Assembly (NCBI GenBank): GCA_964429235.1
Contig: CAYSAQ010000019.1
Location: 1 to 28,009, forward strand
DNA length: 28,009 nucleotides
From: CAYSAQ01 sp964429235
GTDB taxonomy: Bacteria > Margulisbacteria > Riflemargulisbacteria > GWF2-35-9 > DYQY01
Direction: 5' to 3'
The notes under the pieces are model-generated. The model did not search any database. It was not told the origin of the DNA and saw nothing but the letters and a program-made list of their open reading frames with translations. The stretch's first letter is position 1. Every line of letters starts with the position of its first letter. Position numbers and translations under genes: made by a program. This document shows, one piece after another, positions 7,595 through 15,138 of this stretch.

Positions 7595-8786
7595 TAGTAT
7601 AGAAGATGCAGTAAAAGACCTTACAAAAGGCAAAATGATAATAGTAGTAGATGATGAGAATCGTGAAAATGAAGGCGATTTGATCTGTGCAGCAGATTTC
7701 GCAACAGCGAAGAATATTAATTTCATGATAAAGCATGCAAGGGGCTTAGTATGTGTGCCTATGGTAGAAGAGAGAGCGTTGGAGATGTTGATCCATCCAA
7801 TGGTTGCTAAAAATGAAGATCCTAAAGGAACAGCTTTTACTGTTTCAGTGGATGCTACAGAGAGATTTGGAGTTTCAACCGGAATTTCAGCTTCAGATAG
7901 AGCCAAAACTATAGAGGTAATGTTAAATAAAAAAAGCAAACCTTCGGATCTTTCTAGACCTGGTCATATTTTCCCACTTGTTGCTAAAGATGGTGGAGTT
8001 TTAGAGAGAGCTGGACATACAGAAGCTGCTGTGGACTTATCAAGATTAGCAGGGCTGGATCCAATGGGCGTTATTTGTGAAATCATCAAAGATGATGGCG
8101 AAATGGCAAGATTGCCAGAGTTGGAAGTGTTTGCAAAAGAACACGCATTAAAGATCATTTCTATTGAAGACTTAATTAAATATATGGTAGATAATAATTC
8201 TTTTATTGAGCAAACAGAAGATGTGAAGATGCCAACAATTCATGGTGACTTTAAAATGGTGGGGTTTGAGAATACAAAAACGAAAGAACATCATTTAGCT
8301 ATTATTAAAGGTGATAGAGATGATGGTGAGAATGTCTTAGTACGTGTGCATTCGGAGTGTTTCACCGGAGATGTTTTAGGTTCACTTAGATGTGACTGTA
8401 GTAATCAATTACATAAAGCAATGGACCTTATAAATGAAGAAGGTCGCGGAGTTGTAGTTTATTTAAGGCAAGAGGGCCGTGGAATAGGTCTTATTAATAA
8501 GCTTAAAGCGTATCATTTACAAGACGGAGGTTGTGATACAGTTGAAGCAAATGAAGAACTAGGCTTTGATGCTGATCTACGTGATTACGGAGTTGGAGCA
8601 CAGATTTTGCATTCACTTGGCATAAAATCTATTAGATTATTAACTAATAATCCACGTAAGGTGGTTGGCTTAGAAGGATATGGAATTAAAATAGTGGAGA
8701 GAGTTCCTATCCAAATAAAACCAAATAAACATAATGATAAGTATTTAAGTACTAAAAAGGGACGGCTAGGGCACTTGCTTAAGTAA
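7584..8786 (+). CDS. ribBA: Bifunctional DHBP synthase / GTP cyclohydrolase II
   Basis: Supplies both entry points of riboflavin synthesis. The N-terminal half (about 1-200) is 3,4-dihydroxy-2-butanone 4-phosphate synthase, with the acidic loop DDENRENEGDL and RPGHIFPLVAKDGG, then RAGHTEAAVDL. The C-terminal half (about 205-400) is GTP cyclohydrolase II, with zinc cysteines in HSECFTGDVLGSLRCDC, RQEGRGIGLINK, and the C-terminal TNNPRKVVGLEGYGI. Both active sites look intact at the motif level. Translation starts inside the end of ribE in another frame, with a poorly placed ribosome binding site, so coupling to ribE is likely. ribD is not in this cluster. Confidence 0.96.
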   Translation: MGFSSIEDAVKDLTKGKMIIVVDDENRENEGDLICAADFATAKNINFMIKHARGLVCVPMVEERALEMLIHPMVAKNEDPKGTAFTVSVDATERFGVSTGISASDRAKTIEVMLNKKSKPSDLSRPGHIFPLVAKDGGVLERAGHTEAAVDLSRLAGLDPMGVICEIIKDDGEMARLPELEVFAKEHALKIISIEDLIKYMVDNNSFIEQTEDVKMPTIHGDFKMVGFENTKTKEHHLAIIKGDRDDGENVLVRVHSECFTGDVLGSLRCDCSNQLHKAMDLINEEGRGVVVYLRQEGRGIGLINKLKAYHLQDGGCDTVEANEELGFDADLRDYGVGAQILHSLGIKSIRLLTNNPRKVVGLEGYGIKIVERVPIQIKPNKHNDKYLSTKKGRLGHLLK

Positions 8787-8849
8787 GCTGCTTCTGCTAG
8801 ACGTATTGTTCAAAACTCTTTATAATAACTTTCTAAAGTAAAAGTTAGA

Positions 8850-8861
8850 TTGTTAGAATAA
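8850..8861 (+). promoter_or_regulatory. Candidate extended -10 promoter before ribH
   Basis: TTGTTAGAATAA contains an extended -10 box (TGTTAGAAT, 8851-8859). The identical 12 bases occur before the SIMPL gene at 26154-26165. The -35 region is poor. A TATAAT at 8821-8826 is a second candidate. The 93-base gap between ribBA and ribH is the largest in the rib cluster, consistent with an internal promoter. Confidence 0.35.
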
Positions 8862-8888
8862 CGATTTTAAAAAAGAGAGGTGTTTCAA

Positions 8889-9347
8889 ATGATATATGAA
8901 GGCATCATAAACGGTAAAGGTAAAAAGATAGGTATTGTTTGGAGTAGATTCAATGAATTTATTGGCTCTAAACTATTAGACGGAGCAAAAGATGCTCTTA
9001 TTAGACATGAAGTATCAGTAGATGATATTGATGTTTATAAAGTGCCAGGAGCATACGAAATTCCATTTATATTAAAACAAATTGCTAATAAGAAAAAATA
9101 TGATGCAATTATTTGCATTGGTGCAGTTATCCGTGGAGCTACTCCACATTTTGATTTCGTTGCTTCTGAAGTTTCTAAAGGAGTAGCACAGGTTTCGTTA
9201 CAGTCAGATGTTCCAGTTATATTTGGAGTATTAACTACTGATACTATAGAGCAGGCAATAGAGCGTGCAGGCACTAAATCTGGCAACAAAGGTTATCAGG
9301 TTGCAATGGACGCATTAGAAATGGCTAATTTAAAGGCAAACATTTAG
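8889..9347 (+). CDS. ribH: 6,7-dimethyl-8-ribityllumazine synthase
   Basis: Condenses the ribityl-diaminouracil with dihydroxybutanone phosphate to form lumazine, the substrate of riboflavin synthase. I choose the ATG at 8889 (152 residues) over the upstream in-frame GTG at 8880, because AGAGAGG (8874-8880) is then eight bases upstream and the protein starts MIYEGIINGKGKKIGIVWSRFN as expected. Motifs include VPGAYEIPF, IGAVIRGATPHFDFVASEVSKG, with the active-site His in the PHFDF segment, and FGVLTTDTIEQAIERAGTKSGNKG. The length is normal for a subunit of the pentameric or icosahedral enzyme. The stop codon lies within the ribosome binding site of the following ABC ATPase gene. Confidence 0.96.
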   Translation: MIYEGIINGKGKKIGIVWSRFNEFIGSKLLDGAKDALIRHEVSVDDIDVYKVPGAYEIPFILKQIANKKKYDAIICIGAVIRGATPHFDFVASEVSKGVAQVSLQSDVPVIFGVLTTDTIEQAIERAGTKSGNKGYQVAMDALEMANLKANI

Positions 9348-9358
9348 AGGAGAAGTAT

Positions 9359-10468
9359 ATGTCACAAACAGGAGTAAGGTTAACAAACGTTTATAAGAAT
9401 TTCGGAAAAGTAGAAGTAGTAAAGAATGCAAACTTAGATATACAACCAGGAGAATTTATTGTACTAGTTGGTCCTTCAGGTTGTGGTAAAACTACAACAT
9501 TAAGAATGATTGCTGGTTTAGAAGAAGTTACTGCAGGTAAGATTTTTATAGATAATAAAGATGTTACTTTTATTCCTCCAAAAGACAGAGATATTGCTAT
9601 GGTTTTCCAAAACTATGCACTTTATCCTCATATGACAGTAAGAGAAAATATGGGATTTGCTCTTAAGATGAGAAAACAACCTAAACATGTAATAGACGAG
9701 AGAGTAGCGGAAGCTGCAGAGATTCTTGGTTTGCAAGAAATGCTAGAAAGAAAACCTAAACAGCTTTCAGGTGGACAAAGACAGCGCGTAGCTCTTGGGA
9801 GAGCTATTGTTAGACAGCCAAAAGTATTTTTGATGGACGAGCCATTATCTAACCTAGATGCAAAGCTAAGAGTTCAGATGAGAGGCGAGTTAAAGAAATT
9901 ACATGAAAGATTAAAAACAACTATCGTTTATGTAACTCATGACCAGGTAGAAGCAATGACGCTTGGAACAAGAATTTGTATTATGCATGATGGATATATT
10001 CAACAGTTTGACGAGCCAATGAAGGTTTATCGTCATCCAGCTAATACCTTTGTTGCTGGTTTTATCGGTTCTCCATCTATGAACTTTTTTGATGGAACAG
10101 TTGTTAAGAAAGCTAAAGATTTTGCTTTTAAAGCAGAAGGTTTTGAACTGGACTTACCAAAAGAGTTAAATGCAACTTTTAAAGATAATACTAATAAGCC
10201 AGTAGTTCTTGGTGTGAGACCTGAAGATATCGTGGATTATGAAAAGGCTGTTAGAAAAGAATATACTACTCAAAAAGTAGTAGGTGATATTGAATTTGCT
10301 GAACTACTTGGCGGACAGACTTTTGTTCATGTTAAAGTTGCAGATGATTTGTTTATGTGTGAAGTAGATCCTAGTTACAATGTTGCTTTAGGAGCAAAAA
10401 TTGACCTTGGATTCCATTTACACCATCTACATCTTTTTGATAAAGAAACTCAAGCGGTTATTATTTAG
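9359..10468 (+). CDS. Sugar ABC transporter ATPase, UgpC/MsmX/MalK type
   Basis: ATP-hydrolysing subunit of a carbohydrate or glycerol-3-phosphate importer, acting at the inner membrane. The 369 residues show Walker A GPSGCGKTT (38-46), Q-loop Gln84, signature LSGGQ (136-140), Walker B VFLMDEP (156-162) and switch His194, then a TOBE-type C-terminal domain from about residue 235. This architecture is shared by UgpC, MalK and the multitask ATPase MsmX. No permease or binding-protein genes are nearby, so it may serve several importers in trans, like MsmX (inference). It starts 11 bases after ribH with AGAGGAGA upstream, so it sits in the riboflavin transcript, a functionally unrelated partner. 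Confidence 0.9.
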   Translation: MSQTGVRLTNVYKNFGKVEVVKNANLDIQPGEFIVLVGPSGCGKTTTLRMIAGLEEVTAGKIFIDNKDVTFIPPKDRDIAMVFQNYALYPHMTVRENMGFALKMRKQPKHVIDERVAEAAEILGLQEMLERKPKQLSGGQRQRVALGRAIVRQPKVFLMDEPLSNLDAKLRVQMRGELKKLHERLKTTIVYVTHDQVEAMTLGTRICIMHDGYIQQFDEPMKVYRHPANTFVAGFIGSPSMNFFDGTVVKKAKDFAFKAEGFELDLPKELNATFKDNTNKPVVLGVRPEDIVDYEKAVRKEYTTQKVVGDIEFAELLGGQTFVHVKVADDLFMCEVDPSYNVALGAKIDLGFHLHHLHLFDKETQAVII

Positions 10469-10486
10469 TTTTAATTGTTTTTAATG

Positions 10487-10519
10487 AAAAAGGCTCTCCG
10501 AAAGGAGGGCTTTTTTTTT
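10487..10519 (+). terminator. Rho-independent terminator after the ABC ATPase gene
   Basis: AAAAAGGCTCTCC (10487-10499), GAAA tetraloop, then GGAGGGC (10504-10510) and nine T. Two G-T pairs are needed in the stem. It closes the accC/rib/ABC transcript before the convergent rnc gene. Confidence 0.85.
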
Positions 10520-10524
10520 GCGTA

Positions 10525-11232
10525 TTATTCGCTGGTTAGTTCTTCGATTAGAAGTTTGGCTGCTTTTTGTTCTGCATTCTTTTTTGTTTTGTCTGTGCTA
10601 GTTTGATATACTTTGGCATCTTCAATCATGATTGAAACCTTTGCTGTAAATACTTTTTCATGATCAGGACCTTCTTCATTAATGATAGAATATTCTGGAA
10701 TGCCAAGTTGCAGAGATTGCGTAATCTCTTGCAAGATTGTTTTGTTGTCCATAAAGTCTACAACTTTAGATTCATCAATTATTAGTTCATGGAATAATAA
10801 TACTCCAAACTTCTTGGCTTCTTCTAATCCGAGATCAGTATATACCGCTCCGATGATAGATTCTAAGATATCGGATAGAACCGAAATCTCTTCTTGAATA
10901 TTATTCTTTTCTTCATTAGCACCACAGATAAGAAGCTTTCCAAGTCCAATATCCTTAGATATTTTAGCAAGTAGCTTGTCTTGAACATAAAGAGCTCTTT
11001 TCGTGGCAAGTAGACCTTCATCTGAATCTGGATAAAGTTCCATAAGTTCTTCAGTTACAATTAGCTTAACAATAACATCACCAAGAAACTCAAGTCTTTC
11101 ATAATTCTCACCATCACGGGTATCCATAGAACTATGCGTTAGTGCTTTTTGGTAGAGAGCCATCTCTCCCGGAGAGATATTAAAACTCCCCAGGAAGGCT
11201 ATAAGTTCTTTTTGTTGATGCACTTGGCTCAT
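10525..11232 (-). CDS. rnc: Ribonuclease III
   Basis: Double-strand-specific endoribonuclease for rRNA and mRNA processing. The 235 residues hold the catalytic domain with signature ERLEFLGD (45-52) and catalytic acids Glu48, Asp52, Asp121 and Glu124, followed by a double-stranded RNA-binding domain at about 160-235 ending KKNAEQKAAKLLIEEL. The ATG follows the dapL stop codon with no intervening base (TAAATG), so it depends on dapL translation or on readthrough ribosomes. The dapL-rnc pairing is unusual compared with the common rnc-era or acpP-rnc arrangements. Confidence 0.95.
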   Translation of the reverse strand: MSQVHQQKELIAFLGSFNISPGEMALYQKALTHSSMDTRDGENYERLEFLGDVIVKLIVTEELMELYPDSDEGLLATKRALYVQDKLLAKISKDIGLGKLLICGANEEKNNIQEEISVLSDILESIIGAVYTDLGLEEAKKFGVLLFHELIIDESKVVDFMDNKTILQEITQSLQLGIPEYSIINEEGPDHEKVFTAKVSIMIEDAKVYQTSTDKTKKNAEQKAAKLLIEELTSE

Positions 11233-12408
11233 TTATCCTGCGAAGCTTATTCCTGCTTCTTTCATGCGTTCGATAGCTTCGTTTAGTCTTTCTACAGTTG
11301 CAGTAAGAGCTATACGGAAATATCCTTCACCTTCAGGTCCATATCCACTACCTGGAACAACAACGATTCCGCATACATCTAGCATTTTTGCGATGAAGTC
11401 TTTGGACGTTGTTTCTTTTGGAACAGGTGCCCAAATATAGAAAGTAGCTTGTATTGGTTTGAGGTTCCATCCAATACCATTAAGTCCTTTTACAATTGTG
11501 TCTCTTCTTTCTTTATAAAGAGCATTCATTTCTTCTATTTCTGGAACTGGTTTTGTAAGAGCTTCGATACCTGCTACTTGAATAGCTTTAAAGATACCAG
11601 AGTCTACATTTGTTTTGATAGTTCCAAGATTTTTGATAGCTGCAGCGTTTCCAACAGCCATAGCAACTCTCCAACCAGTCATGTTGAAAGATTTTGATAG
11701 GGAATGGAATTCTAATGCTACATCTTTTGCACCTTTTGCTTCAAGAATGCTAGGAGCTTTATAACCATCATAAGTCATTTCACTGTAAGCTAAGTCAGAA
11801 GCAATAAGAATGTCATATTTTTTAGCGAAAGCAACTAGCTTGTCATAGAAAGCCACTGTTGCAGTTGCCGCAGTTGGATTATTCGGATAGTTGACAAAGA
11901 AAATCTTAGCTTTTTTAGCAACATCTTTAGGAATTGCATCTAAATCTGGCAAATAATTATTTTCTTCTAATAATGGTACAAATTGAGGCACTCCACCAGC
12001 AAGGATAGTTCCCATTTTATAAACAGGGTATCCAGGGCTAGGTACTAATACGATATCTCCTGGATCAAGGTATGCGAAAAGAAGGTGAGCAATCCCTTCT
12101 TTTGAACCAATTAAAGATACAACTTCTTTGTCTGCATCTAATTCTACATTAAATCTGTTTTTATACCATATTACTACAGCTTCTCTGTATGATTTTGTTC
12201 CTTGGTATGGTGGATAGTCGTGGTTTGCAGGATCATCAATAGCTTTATGCATTACATCAACGATTCTTTTATAAGTTGGACTATCTGGGTCTCCTACTCC
12301 AAGATTGATAATATCAACGCCTCTAGCAATTGCTTCTGCCTTCTTTTTGTCAATTTCTGCAAAAAGGTACGGAGGTACTTTTTTAAATGTTTCTGATGGA
12401 TTTACCAT
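11233..12408 (-). CDS. dapL: LL-diaminopimelate aminotransferase
   Basis: PLP-dependent transamination of tetrahydrodipicolinate straight to LL-diaminopimelate, bypassing the dapC/D/E steps. The 391 residues form a class I/II fold: N-terminal PPYLFAEIDKKKAEA, INLGVGDPD, the PNNPTA loop (175-180), and the PLP lysine Lys239 in SLSKSFNMTGWR. The GDPD...DYPPYQG pattern and the overall match fit DapL better than aspartate aminotransferase. The presence of dapF 500 bases away supports this. The start has AAGGAG upstream. A promoter with two direct repeats lies in front of it. I cannot exclude a broad-specificity aminotransferase without an alignment. Confidence 0.85.
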   Translation of the reverse strand: MVNPSETFKKVPPYLFAEIDKKKAEAIARGVDIINLGVGDPDSPTYKRIVDVMHKAIDDPANHDYPPYQGTKSYREAVVIWYKNRFNVELDADKEVVSLIGSKEGIAHLLFAYLDPGDIVLVPSPGYPVYKMGTILAGGVPQFVPLLEENNYLPDLDAIPKDVAKKAKIFFVNYPNNPTAATATVAFYDKLVAFAKKYDILIASDLAYSEMTYDGYKAPSILEAKGAKDVALEFHSLSKSFNMTGWRVAMAVGNAAAIKNLGTIKTNVDSGIFKAIQVAGIEALTKPVPEIEEMNALYKERRDTIVKGLNGIGWNLKPIQATFYIWAPVPKETTSKDFIAKMLDVCGIVVVPGSGYGPEGEGYFRIALTATVERLNEAIERMKEAGISFAG

Positions 12409-12422
12409 GTTATTTTTTCTCC

Positions 12423-12474
12423 TTATTTCTTAGTATTTCTTTGATGTTATATCTTAGTATATTTGCTGTCTCAA
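12423..12474 (-). promoter_or_regulatory. dapL promoter with tandem 14-bp direct repeats
   Basis: On the - strand, -35 TTGAGA (12474-12469) and -10 TATAAC (12451-12446) are 17 bases apart, each one base from consensus. Two copies of a 14-mer, TTATTTCTTAGTAT (12423-12436) and TTATATCTTAGTAT (12447-12460) as read on +, match at 13 of 14 positions with a 24-base period. One copy overlaps the -10 and spacer; the other lies just downstream of the expected start. This is a plausible operator pair. Confidence 0.5.
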
Positions 12475-12626
12475 TACAACTAGAAGACTTGTTTGTCTTT
12501 ATTGTTTTGTAGTTAAATTTGGGTGCAATTAAAATTATTTATAAATTGTATGCAACTTTTTAGTACTTTCGACCGATAACTATATAAGAAACAATTTGAC
12601 CGGCACTTGCCAAAAGATGTATCGAG
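12475..12626. other. Remaining divergent intergenic region, dapL / 12669 gene
   Basis: AT-rich spacer between the dapL promoter and the promoter of the small helical protein. A box ACCGATAA (12572-12579) resembles a flagellar sigma -10 but has no matching -35. I see no RNA gene, repeat or ORF with a credible start. Confidence 0.4.
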
Positions 12627-12632
12627 TATAAT
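12627..12632 (+). promoter_or_regulatory. -10 box for the small helical protein gene
   Basis: Perfect TATAAT, 36 bases before the ATG. The best -35 at normal spacing is only CACTTG (12604-12609). The leader would include AAAAGGAGG (12653-12661). Confidence 0.5.
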
Positions 12633-12668
12633 ATAAGAGTACAGATTGATTCAAAAGGAGGTTCTGAA

Positions 12669-12968
12669 ATGCCAAGCTTTTTAAAGAGAGAAAAGAAAGT
12701 AATTAACAACCCAGATGAGGTTATTATTAGTTGTATTAATGGTAATTCAGGCCTTGTAGATAAAATTAATGAGACTGATGCCGCTTTAATTGTAAAGATT
12801 TTAGCTCAGTTTGATATCAATAGTATTTGTAGAGTATTAGCTCAGCTTCCAGATGAAAAGGTTGCAGCTGTTTATTCATTATTTTCTAGTAGTAAACAAA
12901 AAGAGATAATTAAGAGATTGCCTTCTAAGAAAGCAGCAGTTCTAGTAAGAGAAACTATCTCTGCTTAA
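12669..12968 (+). CDS. Small all-helical protein with MgtE_N/MotE-like repeats
   Basis: A 99-residue cytoplasmic protein with no signal or membrane segment. The start has a strong AAAAGGAGG seven bases upstream and its own promoter, so it is surely expressed. After a basic N-terminus, residues 32-99 consist of short amphipathic helices with a repeating pattern (ALIVKILAQFD, RVLAQLPDEKVAAVYSLF, KEIIKRLPSKKAAVLV). This resembles the superhelical N-domain of the magnesium transporter MgtE and the related MotE/FliG-type segments. No transport or motility gene is near. The function is unknown and the family assignment is by pattern only. Its stop is directly followed by the dapF stop on the other strand. 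Confidence 0.6.
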   Translation: MPSFLKREKKVINNPDEVIISCINGNSGLVDKINETDAALIVKILAQFDINSICRVLAQLPDEKVAAVYSLFSSSKQKEIIKRLPSKKAAVLVRETISA

Positions 12969-13805
12969 TTAAAGACTTCCTTTAAAAACTATTTCAGCAG
13001 GTCCTGTCATAAACACAGGTTCATTTTCTGCCCATTCTACTAATATATCCCCACCTAATAGGTGAACTATTACAGCTTTATTTAGTTTGCCACTTAGAAT
13101 GCCAGCTACCACAGATGCACAAGCACCAGTTCCGCAGGCTAGTGTCTCTGCAGCTCCACGTTCCCATACGCGCATATTGATTTCAGTGTCTGTGATAATT
13201 TGTATGAATTCAACATTGGTTTTGTTCGGAAATACAGAAGTATTGTTTTCGATTGCTGGGCCGAGTGTCTGTACTGTTTCCTCTGTTATGGTATCAGTAA
13301 ATATTACGCAATGAGGATTTCCCATTCCAATAGGGACGAAATCCACTTTTTGATTTAGAATAGTCATAGATTCATTTAACAATGGAGCAACATTTGTTGA
13401 AGTTACCGGGATATCTGCTGCTTTTATAAATGGTTCGCCCATATTAACTCTAATCATGGCATTTCCATCTGAAATTTCTTTGATTTCAGGAATCATTGTC
13501 CCGGCTAATGTCTCAACAGTAAATTTATTTGAGTTAACTAATCCTTCTTCTTTTACATAAAAGGCAAAACAACGCAGACCATTACCACACATTTCAGCTT
13601 CACTTCCGTCAGCATTAATTATGCGCATTTTTATATCACAACTTTCTGAAGGCAGAGCAATCATGATGCCATCGGCACCTATACCGAAGTGGCGGTCACA
13701 TAATGATATTGCCAATTTAGCATAGTTCTCTTGATCAATTGCTTCTATAAAGCCATTGATAAGAACAAAGTCATTTCCGGTTCCCTGCATTTTAGTAAAT
13801 TCCAT
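12969..13805 (-). CDS. dapF: Diaminopimelate epimerase
   Basis: Interconverts LL- and meso-diaminopimelate, the next step after DapL, feeding lysine and peptidoglycan synthesis. It has 278 residues with the two half-domains of the family. The catalytic cysteine pair is present: Cys73 in MCGNGLRC and Cys222 in ACGTGACASV. The N-terminus FTKMQGTGNDFVLI and the RGAAET motif are standard. The start has TAGGAGA five bases upstream. The promoter overlaps that of the divergent biotin ligase gene. The 3' end abuts the convergent 12669 gene with no spacer and no visible terminator, so the two transcripts probably overlap. Confidence 0.95.
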   Translation of the reverse strand: MEFTKMQGTGNDFVLINGFIEAIDQENYAKLAISLCDRHFGIGADGIMIALPSESCDIKMRIINADGSEAEMCGNGLRCFAFYVKEEGLVNSNKFTVETLAGTMIPEIKEISDGNAMIRVNMGEPFIKAADIPVTSTNVAPLLNESMTILNQKVDFVPIGMGNPHCVIFTDTITEETVQTLGPAIENNTSVFPNKTNVEFIQIITDTEINMRVWERGAAETLACGTGACASVVAGILSGKLNKAVIVHLLGGDILVEWAENEPVFMTGPAEIVFKGSL

Positions 13806-13820
13806 AAGTTTCTCCTAGAA

Positions 13821-13840
13821 ATTGATAGTATAATAATACC
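13821..13840. promoter_or_regulatory. Overlapping divergent promoters dapF / biotin ligase
   Basis: On +, TATAAT (13829-13834) ends six bases before the ATG of the biotin ligase gene. On -, TATACT (13832-13827) fits a -10 for dapF, giving a short leader that includes TAGGAGA. The two boxes share bases, so RNA polymerase could occupy only one at a time. No clear -35 is seen on either strand. Confidence 0.5.
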
Positions 13841-14557
13841 ATGACAGTTTACAGCTATCCAATATTAGACTCTACTAATGATTATGTTCTTCAAAACAAA
13901 GACAAGTTTGCACATGGAGATGTAGTCCTAGCTGATACGCAAACTAAGGGGCATGGCCGTTTTAATAGGCAATGGGAGTCCTCGAATACTGATAATGTAT
14001 ATATGACGATGGTTTTGAAGATTAAGTCAGGAGAAGCATATATATCGGAACTTCCACTATATGCAGCAGTTATGATTGCAAGAGTATTACAAAGTGATAG
14101 TCATGGTCTTAAGATAAAATGGCCCAATGATATTTTAATAGATAATAAAAAAGTAGCAGGGATACTCGTGCAGACAAAAGTTCAAGGAAAAGAAATTTTC
14201 ATGGCATTAGGTATTGGGCTAAATATAAATCTTTCCGAAAGCGATAAAAGTAAAATTGAGAGGGATGCAGGAGGAATTAATGAGTATGGTCTTGTTTTTT
14301 CAAAGGAAACTTTCATTAATTTGTTTATTCAGAAATTTAATAATTCTTATGAAGAGTTCGTTTTGTATGGGTTTGAGAGGTTTAGAGAAGAGTATGAGGT
14401 TAATAGTTCTTTAATTGGTCATGAAATTACTGTAAAATGTTCTCAAAAAGAGTTGATAGGAAAAGTTACTGGGTTTTCTAATAAAGGAGAGCTGATAATA
14501 AATCAAGACGATAAAATCGTTTTTATCAATTCAGGAGAGGTTGTGAAAGTATTATGA
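13841..14557 (+). CDS. birA: Biotin-protein ligase (no DNA-binding domain)
   Basis: Activates biotin to biotinyl-AMP and attaches it to AccB-type carrier domains. It has 238 residues and starts directly at the catalytic domain (YPILDSTNDYVL). It lacks the helix-turn-helix of group II BirA, so it should not act as a repressor. Motifs: TKGHGRFNRQW (the biotin-AMP loop, normally GRGRxxRxW), LKIKWPNDILIDNKKVAGIL, and a C-terminal SH3-like cap. The R-to-H change in the loop (GHGRFNR) occurs in some homologues. No Shine-Dalgarno sequence precedes the ATG, and the -10 box is placed for a leaderless mRNA. It overlaps the peroxiredoxin gene by four bases (ATGA). Its likely partner in the window is accC's carrier, which is encoded elsewhere. 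Confidence 0.88.
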   Translation: MTVYSYPILDSTNDYVLQNKDKFAHGDVVLADTQTKGHGRFNRQWESSNTDNVYMTMVLKIKSGEAYISELPLYAAVMIARVLQSDSHGLKIKWPNDILIDNKKVAGILVQTKVQGKEIFMALGIGLNINLSESDKSKIERDAGGINEYGLVFSKETFINLFIQKFNNSYEEFVLYGFERFREEYEVNSSLIGHEITVKCSQKELIGKVTGFSNKGELIINQDDKIVFINSGEVVKVL

Positions 14558-15138
14558 TATTTGGTAAATCAAAAGTGCAGCATTGTACGTCAATGGTTGG
14601 AAATAAAATGTTTCATGCAACTATAGATGTTTGTCGAAATGGGGAATTTTCAAAGATAAAATTAGATGAATTACATGGAGGATGGGTAGTGTTATTCTTC
14701 TATCCTGCAGATTTTACGTTTGTATGTCCTACAGAGTTATTTGAGTTGACTCAAATGTATGATGAGTTTAAAAGATTAGGTGTGGAGGTAATTAGTGTAA
14801 GTACTGATTCATTAGAAACACACAAGGATTGGTCTGAAAAATCTGAAAAGATTGCAGCAATTAAATATCTAATGGGTTCAGATGTTCATGGTGAAATGTC
14901 TAAGAAGTTAGGAGTGTACTCTGAACATGATCATTGTTGTTTTAGAGCTACTGTTATTATTGATCCTTCAGGAGTTATAAGAGTACATGAAGTAAATTCT
15001 ATTGAGATTGGCAGAAGTGCAGAAGAATTGTTGAGAAAAATTCAGGCATTGGATTATGTAAGAATGCATCCAGATGAGCTTTGTCCTGCTAGTTGGAAGC
15101 CTGGTCAGAAAACACTAAACTTAACTAAAAAATTATGA
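14554..15138 (+). CDS. Typical 2-Cys peroxiredoxin (AhpC/Prx1)
   Basis: Thiol peroxidase that reduces hydrogen and organic peroxides. It has 194 residues, with peroxidatic Cys58 in FYPADFTFVCPTEL and resolving Cys177 in DELCPASWKPG, giving the Prx1/AhpC subfamily pattern. Extra cysteines (HCTSM near the N-terminus and HDHCCFRATV in the middle) are not part of the canonical mechanism. No AhpF or thioredoxin reductase gene follows. ATGA overlaps join it to the biotin ligase gene upstream and nadA downstream, so it is translated with an oxygen-sensitive Fe-S enzyme. Confidence 0.92.
   Translation: MIFGKSKVQHCTSMVGNKMFHATIDVCRNGEFSKIKLDELHGGWVVLFFYPADFTFVCPTELFELTQMYDEFKRLGVEVISVSTDSLETHKDWSEKSEKIAAIKYLMGSDVHGEMSKKLGVYSEHDHCCFRATVIIDPSGVIRVHEVNSIEIGRSAEELLRKIQALDYVRMHPDELCPASWKPGQKTLNLTKKL

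Noticed and set aside
7506..8158. Opposite-strand open frames within the rib genes
   Set aside because: They lie antisense to intact ribE/ribBA, lack ribosome binding sites and show no family motifs; the same holds for antisense frames within ribH, the ABC ATPase, rnc, dapL, dapF and the NRPS genes.
12553..12579. Flagellar sigma-28 promoter (ACCGATAA) before the small helical protein gene
   Set aside because: The matching -35 position reads CAAC instead of TAAA, and a perfect TATAAT lies closer to the gene.
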